64,000 bases of DNA. Origin: Meghimatium bilineatum. Its lineage: Eukaryota; Mollusca; Gastropoda; Stylommatophora; Philomycidae. The stretch covers positions 15,641,274-15,705,273 of the forward strand of contig CM067302.1 in NCBI GenBank assembly GCA_034231615.1. Direction: 5' to 3'. A program made the translations under genes and the position numbers. A model generated the notes under the pieces. It saw nothing but the letters and a program-made list of their open reading frames with translations, was not told where the DNA came from and did no database searches. Shown piece by piece: positions 1 to 9,600 of the stretch (position 1 is the stretch's first letter; every line of letters begins with the position of its first letter).

Positions 1-640
1 GTGTTGTGTTGTGGTTTATTTACATCAATGAAACATCACATCAGAACTTCAGACTGTGGTATTTAATCCGCTCAGTGTGTTACTAATCTCAATGGCATCT
101 GTAACCATATTGCCAGTAAGCGAGTTGTGAATTGCAACAGCATTGCCCTCACTGTATGCTGGCCCCGTTCACCAACCTTAATGCTAACCACAGTCAACAA
201 TGCTTGACCTTTCTTACCATTGTCTTTAAACAAAGACATTGTCTTTGTTTACTATAAACATGACCATAAATGCCCACACCCAAACATGATGTTATAATTA
301 AGTAAATTAGATTTCAGGACACTATACCTGGAATCATCAGCAGAAGTCAACATTGGCATTTATACATGCTTCCCCACTGTGTGGGTAGAGGGGTGACTGC
401 TAATTGAGCCCAAGAAAACATAAAATAATGGCACAACTCAACAGCATTTGGCAGGTAGCTTATTCTTGATGGACGTATGAGCCTCATCCACTATATTGTT
501 TAATCAATAGCAGTTATATCAACCCGTATTGCTGCATCAATCTTGACGATAGCTTCTTCTATAACAACATGATGATCCAGTACTGGTTGCAGAAGATCAT
601 TTTTAACTGTCTTCTCTCCTGAAACATTAGGAGCCCTGTC
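1..640. other. Stretch with no recognised gene
   Basis: No coding exon or known element is recognised here. On the minus strand a reading frame of about 38 codons runs through roughly 52-170 and ends in a stop. An AATAAA-like hexamer lies just beyond it near position 20. I could not relate this frame to nicastrin, whose downstream exons would be expected on this strand. A short perfect hairpin formed by ATTGTCTTT and AAAGACAAT-type arms lies near 220-245. Confidence 0.4.
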
Positions 641-846
641 CTTTATGTAGTGAAAGCTGGAAATCAACACAGGCAACGGACGAAAAGTTTAACAGCTTTG
701 AAAACAAATGTCTTCGAAAATTGAACATAAAATGATTTCGCTACAAATAGCAAAGTAAGGAATAAAACACACCAAGAATATATTTCAAATGTTATAAGAA
801 AACGCAGATAAAAAACGTGGGACACGTTCTTAGACTAGATGAAAAC
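641..846 (+). pseudogene. RTE-like non-LTR fragment (region after the RT domain)
   Basis: A 5'- and 3'-truncated piece of the region that follows the reverse transcriptase domain in RTE-like non-LTR elements. The frame reads ESWKSTQATDEKFNSFENKC near 655-720, the usual 'YGCESW...KLNSFENKCLRR' landmark, then decays. A later trace of the '(G)HVLRLDEN' motif is visible near 820-845. Frames shift between the two parts. It abuts the RNH element that starts at about 848, so it was probably a landing site or a joint rearrangement product. It has no function now. Confidence 0.6.
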
Positions 847-892
847 GGACTGAACCAGTAAAGTCTTATTTTTATACCTTCCAAGATAAGAA

Positions 893-1400
893 ACTAGTAC
901 TAGCAGCATGGATAGACCTCAGGAAAGTATTTGACAAGGTTTGGAAAGAAGGACTCTTAGAGAAATTGCGAAATTGCATGGCTAACTCAAGAATGTACAA
1001 ATGGGTAAAAGCATACCCGCATAATAGAAGAGTCAAGGTACAATTGGATGGTCGCAGGAGCAAGAAAGTCCTACTGCGTCATGGAGTCCACCAAGGAGTC
1101 CTGTCACCCACACTTTTCTGGGTTTACATCAATGACCTAGTTGCTGAACTACCACACAGGATCACAGTGGCACTGTATGCTGATGACCTGGTGATCTGGT
1201 GCACGGAAGAACATGGGTCAGTGGCCACCAAACAAATACAAAGAGCTATTGATGACTTAACTTTATGGACAAATAGATGGTGCGTTAACACAGATAAGTG
1301 CAGCACTACACTCTTTACCCTCTCATTGAAACAAAAAGCCGGTAATATCAAGATAGATGGAGAGCTTTTGAAAGAAGACCAACAACCCACATACTTCTGA
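893..1400 (+). pseudogene. RNH reverse transcriptase domain remnant with YADD
   Basis: The best-preserved coding block of the RNH element. Motif A has its aspartate in AWIDLRKVFDKV. The fingers/palm continue through KWVKAY, then a motif B-like GVHQGVLSPTLFWVYINDL and the catalytic box ALYADDLVIWC. Family members use these three carboxylates for target-primed reverse transcription. The open stretch from the internal ATG at 966 is only 144 codons and ends at a TGA. A frame continuing the same protein family resumes near 1550. A dead copy is inferred. Confidence 0.8.
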
Positions 1401-2039
1401 GTTACTTTTGATGATAAGCTGACATGGAAGCAACACATAAACAAAGCAACAACAAAAGCCAGGAGGAAGTTCGCTATCCTGAGAAAACTATGTGGAACCA
1501 CATGAGGAGCCAGTGGGAATATACTCCGTAAAGTTTAACAGCAAGGCATAAGACCACACTTGGAATATGGTTCAGCTGTGTGGTGTCCTGCATCAAACAC
1601 CACATTACTAGATTTAGATAAAGTGCAAAACCAGGCCTTGAGATTAATGTTAGGAGCAATGAAATCAACACCCATAATAGAGATGCAGAAAATGGGAAGA
1701 ATACAAACACTTGGTGAATGCAGAGGCACAAAGGTGCTAATACAAGTAGAAAAGTTTCAGTGTATACCAAGTCATCCAATGAAGGAAAGATTCCAAAATC
1801 TAGCAATGGGGCAACTGAAAAGAAACAGCTTCATCCACCAAGCTAAACGACTCCATAGACAACTTACAGACCTACCTAAAGTTGATAGCCCCTTATGGTC
1901 TATACCAAAACAAACCACTTGGAGTATAAGTCATGGAATACCAATATACATTCAGACTCACGCAAAAGGAATACTAAGCGAGGACGAACAAAACAGTGAA
2001 GGGAAGTCACCCTCAGCTTCCTGGACGAGGAATATCCAC

Positions 2040-2230
2040 AAGACATATTGGTCAGAGTATACACAGATGGGTCAGCACAGAATGAAGCGAGGAATGGAGT
2101 TGCAGGTGTATATATAGAATATCCACACAAGCCTAGAGATATGATCAGAACACCAACAGGGAAATTCTGCAATAATTATGAAGCAGAAATTCAATCAATT
2201 ATGGTGACAACTGAAAAACTACAACCCTGA
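2040..2230 (+). pseudogene. RNH RNase H domain remnant
   Basis: An open frame of about 60 codons starts with VYTDGSAQNEARNGVAGVYI, the first catalytic strand of a retrotransposon RNase H, where the Asp of the TDGS box binds metal. A second acidic landmark, NYEAEIQSI, follows near 2178-2205 and matches the conserved Glu helix. The frame then ends in TGA. The remaining catalytic Asp/His region is scattered in other frames. RNase H removes the RNA template during second-strand synthesis in intact relatives. Confidence 0.75.
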
Positions 2231-2837
2231 AGAACACAACCCTTGCCCACAGCCCGTGGTATTCCTGACAGATGCAAGGCCACTGCTTCAAGCTCTCCAG
2301 TCTGGAAAACTAACAGATACTCAAAAACTACTTAATGAACTATCTTACCAGTATAGAGTAACCATGAAATGAATACCTTCTCACTAGAATACCAGGAAAT
2401 GAAAAAGCAGACTAACTGGTTAAGGAAGGTGCTGCTGAAGACTAACCAGATGTACCAATTACCTACCATTAGAAAAAAAAAGATGATCAAGTCAACAAGA
2501 AAACCACAAACACCACCAAAGGATGACTATCACATTATGAACAGATCAGAGCAAGTTGTAATTCTACACCTCAGAACGGGACACAACTGACTCCGCAGTC
2601 GAATATACACAAAATTCAAGATTGGCAACGCAGCCAAGTGCACAGGCATCATAGAGTGCCAAACATATACTTCAAGAGTGTTCTGAGTATGAAACGTTGA
2701 GGCAGACATATTGGCCAGAGGAAACAACACTGGAATCAAAGCTCTATGGGCCACTGTCTGAACTACAAAAGACAGTGAATTTTATTCAGGAGATAGAATT
2801 ACAGATATAGACATGTTTCAAGTGAACGAAAGAAGAA

Positions 2838-3470
2838 GAATTGTACTGGTACTATTGTTTCGGATATAACAGTTTGTGTTCCTGTATGGTCAAAATTTAA
2901 TTATACTGGTACTACTATTATTGATATAACATTGTACTGGTACTAGTATTATTGATACAACAGTTTCATTGTACTGGTACTTGTTGTTCGTCCATCACAG
3001 ATGATGATGACCATTTGTTACATCCACTTTTGAAAATTCAATTTGAGTTACGTCCTTGATTATGAGTTCGTAGATGGCTAATGAGCCCTATTTGAGCTGT
3101 AAATGTCCTTGGACAATTCGGACATGGAATCACGACAGTAGACGGATCTTGGTACTAGTATTATTGATACGACAGTGTCATTGTACTGGTACTAGTATTC
3201 TGGATGTAACAGTTTCATTGTACTGGTACTAGTATTATTGATATAACATTGTACTGGTACTAGTATTATTGATATAACATTGTACTGGTACTAGTATTAT
3301 TGATATAACATTGTACTGGTACTAGTATTATTGATATAACATTGTACTGGTACTAGTATTATTGATATAACATTGTACTGGTACTAGTATTATTGATATA
3401 ACAATTTGTGTTACTGTATGGTAACAATTTCATGGTACTGGTACTAGTACACTGGATATAACAGCAAGCT
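2838..3470. repeat. 31-bp minisatellite (TACTGGTACTAGTATTATTG core)
   Basis: Two blocks of a 31-bp unit are seen, a degenerate one at about 2838-2990 and a regular one at about 3150-3465. Successive cores TACTGGTACTAGTATTATTG are 31 bp apart. About 150 bp of non-repeat sequence separates the blocks. The array begins exactly where the RNH element ends, so it may have grown from sequence at the insertion site or tail. Confidence 0.9.
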
Positions 3471-3511
3471 CATTCATACCACAAAACGACTAATTAGGCC
3501 TTCATACAAAC

Positions 3512-3651
3512 CTTATTCAGTACCGCATCAATATCATTGGGGTCAGTCAAGGAGACTATAGGAAACGGAATATCATGGAACCTCATTGATGTACCAGCTG
3601 GGTTCCAATTAAAAGTCTTGCAGTTCTTGTAACTTGTGTTATAGTAAAACC
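3512..3651 (-). CDS. NCSTN: Nicastrin exon (FYYNTSYKNCKTFNWNPAG...)
   Basis: 140 bp, acceptor ATATCTTCAAG and donor AAG|GTTTGT. Two bases complete a Gly codon, then 46 codons end in phase 0. It encodes FYYNTSYKNCKTFNWNPAGT and then FHDIPFPIVSLTDPND, matching the 'CREIQWN.LGNGLAYEDFSFPIFLLED' segment of vertebrate nicastrin. An NTS sequon is present. The following exon, which should start near the Cys-Tyr of human 'KQCYQDH', is not seen down to position 1. Confidence 0.9.
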
Positions 3652-6600
3652 CTTGAAGATATTTATAAACAGAAGAATTATTGGCTCTGGGATGAAAGGA
3701 TCTATACAATTTCATTGAAACAGAAAATACTAAACAATTGACGAGAAATAGTTTGTATTGAGATTTAAACATTTCTATACCGCCGAAGACGGATGTGTCG
3801 GGCCATTGGCGCAAATAAAACGGCGACACAACGCATTTACATTCTCTGGACTACATTCTGCTGGAAATCTAGTAGGACATGTCCTGCTACAAGAGAATTC
3901 AGCAGGAGTTTGAGAATGTACTCTGAAGAAGAAGAAACATTTCTATAAACATGAAACAGAGATATATTTTATCTCTTTTGTTCTATTCGTTTGTTTTCTT
4001 CCACTTTTTTAAAATTATAATATATTACTCTATTTTGATTTTATAATATTTTATTATAATATTTTATTATAATATTATAATAAAATTAAAATAATTTTAT
4101 AATATGTATAATATTTTATAAAATTATAATATATTACTCTATTTTAAGGGCTTATTCAGACAACAAAGAAAATTATATCCATCTATCTATAAGCTGTGGC
4201 CCTTGTTTGTCTTGCGGCGTTAGGGGTGGAAGAGTTCTCCTGAGATGGCCTTCTTGTGTGCTGTTTGTAAGCTTGTTCCTGCGGCTTCTTTGATTTCTGT
4301 GATCCATCTTTTACATGGTCTGCCTCTGGCTTTATGTCTATGTGTCATGGCCATTTGTGGCATACTATGTTGGAAATCTGAAAGCATGTGAGAACCACTT
4401 GCTTTCCAACTTTCGCATCCATATGTTAATGTTGGAATTATGCAGGAGTTGAAGATTTTGAGTTTTGTGTTGTTTCCTAGCGTTTTTTAATACCAGATAT
4501 TTGATAGTTTATTGAATGTGTTCACAATAAACAAGTGGGAGAGTAACATCACACGATGGACAGGTTATAGTCTAGCAGAGTGCACCACCAAGACAAGAGA
4601 CAGGGGATGTTGGAGATCCGTTGTAGCTAACACTCGTTGCGGAGACGGCACTTGATGATGATGATGATGAATGTGTTTACAGCCAATGCAATAAGGTTTA
4701 ATATTTCTGTTGATGAATCTCCTGTTGTTGGTATCTTGCTGCCAAGGTATGTGAAGTTATTAACTTTTTCAAGAGTGTTGTTGTTTAGTTTCATGTCCAT
4801 TGATTTGTTGGTACGGTCAAATGTTTTTGTTTTGGATGTGTTGATTTCAAGCCCAAGTTGTGCAGAGAGTAATTGAAGGTGATATGTTACATAGTGATAG
4901 GGTTGTGATAATAAGGAAATCACTTACTGACAAGATTGTGACAATAAAAGGAAATCACTTAGTGATAGAGTTGTCACAATAAGGAAATCAATTATAGTGT
5001 TGTCACACTAAAGAAATCAATTATAGTGTTGTCACACTAAAGAAATCAATTATAGTGTTGTCACACTAAAGAAATCAATTATAGTGTTGTCACACTAAGG
5101 TAATCAATTATAGTGTTGTCACACTAAGGTAATCAATTATAGTGTTGTCACACTAAGGTAATCAATTATAGTGTTGTCACACTAAGGTAATCAATTATAG
5201 TGTTGTCACACTAAGGTAATCAATTATAGTGTTGTCACACTAAGGTAATCAATTATAGTGTTGTCACACTAAGGTAATCAATTATAGTGTTGTCACACTA
5301 AGGTAATCAATTATAGTGTTGTCACAATAAGGAAATCAATTATAGTGTTGTCACACTAAGGAAATCAATTATAGTGTTGTCACAATAAGGAAATCAATTA
5401 TAGTGTTGTCACACTAAGGTAATCAATTATAGTGTTGTCACACTAAGGAAATCAATTATAGTGTTGTCACAATAAGGTAATCATTTTCTGGAGAAAAAAG
5501 GGTTAATACACAAAAAATGATTGAGCAATGATAAATAAAGGATAAATTATAAATTTCTCATGGGTATTATCTGCTACAATTTGCTATGAAAAACAGCTGC
5601 ATGAAAACAGTGTTATGAGCTGTGCTTTCTAAGTGCTAATGAATGCTCTATCCATATTGGTCACACAGTTACAAGAAATAAAAATATTGGTCACACAGTT
5701 ACAATAAAAATATTGGTCACACAGTTACAAGAAATAAAAATATTGGTCACACAGTTACAAGAAATAAAAATATTGGTCACACAGTTACAAGAAATAAAAA
5801 TATTGGTCACACAGTTACAAGAAATAAAAATATTGGTCATATGGTTCCAAGAAAAACAATATTGCTCATACATAATTACATGAAATAAAAATATTGATCA
5901 CACTGTTACAAGAAATATACAAATATTGTTCACACACAGTAACAAGATATAAAAATATTACACACAGCTACAAGATATGAAAATATTGCTCACACACAGC
6001 TAAATATATAAAAATATTGCTCACACACAGCTACAAGATATAAAAATATTGGTTAAACAGTTAAAAGATATAAAAATAGTAGTCACATAGTTAAAAGATA
6101 AACATAAAAACATCAGTCATAATTTAAATATGAAAATATGCTAACAGCCAATAGTCTTGCTTTGGACATACCATATCGGCTATTTGGGCAGATATCTACA
6201 CTGGAGAAACCATGGGAAGGATACAACATCATGTTTGACATATTCTGAGAGCTTATAAGCATGATCCCATTGACTCGAGTAGACCGTATTAAACGTTCAA
6301 AAGTACTCCTGGAAAAAAAACACACAGAAAACTTAGTTAGAATCACTGACATTGAACATAAAATAGTTAATTAATTCGACTGTGTGTGTTGTCGGGGCCT
6401 GAAAGGGAAGTCAAGAAATTGTGATCTGTCGTATATGTAACAGGTGGCTGAAGAGGATTGAAGGTGAAGTTGGCTGCGACATCCATGAAATCAAAGAAGA
6501 CCAAAAGTCATACGAAAATCAGGTGTATCAGGCTGAAAGATACAGATATTGCAATCAAAACATAAACCATGGAATAACACAATCTGCTCTCCAGACTAGA

Positions 6601-9600
6601 TCCTGCTAACTAATAGAAGCATGAGAATGAATACAGATGAGGAGAAGGCATTACTAATAGATAAATAATCATCAATTTTAAAACAGAAGTGGATTAAATA
6701 AGGGCAACATGGTGTAACACATTTGGGGAACATGGTGTAATACATTTGGGGAACATGATGTAAGACATTTGGGGAACATGATGTAATACATTTGGGGAAC
6801 ATGATGTAAGACATTTGGGGAACATGGTGTAATACATTTGGGGAACATGATGTAAGACATTTGGGGAACATGGTGTAATACATTTGGGGAACATGATGTA
6901 AGACATTTGGGGAACATGGTGTAATACATTTGGGGAACATGGTGTAATACATTTGGGCGACATGATGTAAAACATTTGGGGAACATGGTGTAATACATTT
7001 GGGGAACATGGTGTAATACATTTAGGCAACATATGGTGCAATATGTTTGTACAAGCTGTTTACAATTTTACATACACGTGCAGTGTGTATGTGTTGTTGT
7101 CTGTGTGTCGACCGATCAGTCCATATTCACAGTAGTTTGAGAATATACATGTCAGAAGTCTTGACTAAAATTATATATTTTTTTTAGCGATGCGATGAGG
7201 TCGAAGGTGGAAAATTTGTTCACTCAAATTGTGAGGTGAGCAGGTGCCATCTGAGTGGACATGGTTCAAATCCCGTTTGCTGCATAATTTTTATTTTCCA
7301 ACACAATAAAGTTACTTAGACTGCACCTACTGGTTATAGATACTTTTATTATAGATTCTTCATCAATATTGATAAATTTGTTATTAACAATCACTTTCAT
7401 TCATTGATTGTTTGATTGATTTATCACCCACCATCAATGACACCTGTTCTTGTTTTGATGTTCTCCCAGAACTTCCTTACTTTTCATCAAATCCTAGTGA
7501 CAACTATTCAGAATTTCTAACTTGATTATTGCAACTTAAAAAGTATCATATTTCAGCAACTAGAATATAGTAAGCAACATTCCAAACTGATGCCAATCAG
7601 TTTGTTTAGTTCTGCCATCTTGAATTGACTTGATACTAATTAGTTGGTCCAGAAGCAGGGCCTTAGATATTTTTACTTGGTGTTTTACCCTAAAAACATT
7701 ATTTGTAATTTATAAATAAGGTTTTGTGTTCATTTTTCTACGACCCAACTTTTGACTAAGATTCTAACACTAAAAGTCATGTTCTGACTAGCTAAGGAGG
7801 CATGGATTGAACTCCCACCTCCCTTTATCTACCACCTTGTCCAGAGGTATATTCTATGCGTGATGGTTCTGGGATACTTATGTACTGCAATGCCTCCCTT
7901 CAGGAATCAAACATGTATCCATCAATACACACATATCTCTCCCCCTCACTATATGAACACCAACAGAAGCCAAACCCAATGGATCCTCTGAAGCAACTCG
8001 AGCGAGCAAACCAGAGTCTCACATTCCAACTAAGAACAGGTCACGCCTCCATTAATAAACACCTGAACAGAATAAACCCATTACACAAACCAAATTGCAG
8101 ACACTGCAACGCACAAGAAGAGACTGTTGAGCACCTACTACTGCAGTGCCCAAAACTAACAAACAACCGACAAGAACTATTACCACCACTTCCAGCTACA
8201 CACAACTCTACACAACTGCACCACAGCTGAAGAAAACCTGTGCATTCGCCAGAAGGGCTATGGGCTGTCAAGAGCTGCCTGCTCACAGCGAAAGGGATTG
8301 AATCATCATCATCATCCCTCCCCACAACAGAACCATGCCTTTGAGAAAATAGACTTATTATCAGAAAGACACCGTGCTATCATGAATTACCTGCTCACAT
8401 CTAAACAGATTACTTCACCATCATCAGCTCCAGTAATGAGTCAGTCACTCTTTTGCCAAGTTTGGCACATAGGGAGGATGTCATAGTTCTCCATGCCTGT
8501 CAGTCAGTTGCTAGGGATTACAGGTCTTGTATATTTATGCCTGTTGATTTTAATTAATTCATAAATGTTCTTCTGAGTGTTGTTTTTGGTCTTCCCTTTC
8601 TTTTCCGAACTGGTGTCCACATGAAGGCATGTCGTGGGATTTTGTCTTCTTCATTCTAAGTATGTGGTCGATGTATGTCCAGCAGCGATTTCTGATGTTT
8701 GTCACATGTTCATGTTTTGTCTCGTCTCTTAGTATGTTGTTTGATTTGAAGTCTTTCCAATTAGTATTTGTGATTTTTCTGAGGCATCTATTCTCGAAGG
8801 CAACTAACTTCTTATCCATTATTGTGGTAGATTTCAAACTTTGACATCCATATGTCAATGATGGAATCACACTTGCATTGAATAGTCGCAGTTTGATGTG
8901 TTTACTTGCGATCTTCGATCTCCAGATGTTTGAGTCTGTTAAAGGTGTTGGAGGTGAGAGCAATTCACGTCTTGATTTCTAAGTTGGTATCCCCGTCTGC
9001 TGTTATCTTGCTTCCTAAATATACGAAATTTGAAACGTTGTCTAGTATATTGTCTAGTAATGAGTAACTATTTTTAAAAATTGTATCCTTTTTTTCACAT
9101 TCTTCCACGACTGTCCATGACTCCCAACCATAAATTGCCACTGAGAATATGCATACCTTGAGAAAAGTTAAGTTTTCTTGTATTCTTGAGCCACAGTCAT
9201 TACAACGTACATGCTCCAATGTGAACACTAAACATGGAAATTTGGTTCAACAAGCCACTCAATTTTAGTGCATTTGATAAAAAGTTTGCTAATATTTCTT
9301 TTTCTACTTCATCATTCATTCTCAAACTCCCACTGCATATCTCTTGTAGACGAACCATGGTCCTATTAGATTTCCAGAAGGATGTAGTCCAGAGAATGGA
9401 AATGCATTGTCACCGTTTTATTTGCATCAATGTTCCAACACATCTGTCTTCGGTGGATGCTAATATTTAAAAACCTGTAATTCAGAGTAACTATAACGTC
9501 CCAAATTATATTTGTAAAATGCAGTTAAATTATTCTCTGATAGTTAAGCAAACACAAACCAATGGCAGAGATATCGCAGTCAACCATTATAATGCATTCT

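Larger units (their letters stand above)
848..2837 (+). mobile_element. RNH non-LTR retrotransposon, 5'-truncated and decayed
   Basis: A 5'-truncated non-LTR retrotransposon of the type that carries an RNase H after the reverse transcriptase (I/R1-like or Nimb-like; clade not resolved). In order it shows RT motif A (AWIDLRKVFDKV near 885-945), the motif B region, a YADD box near 1177-1188, a thumb region with 'LEYGSAVWCPASN' near 1560-1600, an RNase H start (YTDGSAQNEARNGVAG near 2054-2100) and a degenerate C-terminal 'LRTGHNRLRS' stretch near 2568-2600. The 3' end has GAACGAAAGAAGAAGAA and is followed at once by a 31-bp minisatellite. In-frame stops and frameshifts break the ORF in several places. 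The same family occurs at 52816-54640 and 53801-54096, where the C-terminal motif is better preserved. Confidence 0.85.

Noticed and set aside
1..200. Minus-strand 38-codon frame near an AATAAA-like signal as a possible nicastrin last exon
   Set aside because: The sequence (GNAVAIHNSLTGNMVTDAIE) does not resemble the nicastrin C-terminus, which should carry a membrane segment.
4926..6110. Regular direct repeats of 29-30 bp that could suggest a CRISPR array
   Set aside because: There are no unique spacers. The units are contiguous tandem repeats, and the context is an animal intron.
6596..7041. Three overlapping minus-strand frames of 106-141 codons with repeating CITPCSPNVLHHV-like motifs
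   Set aside because: They are translations of one 23-bp minisatellite in its three phases. There is no start context, no unique sequence and no splice signals.
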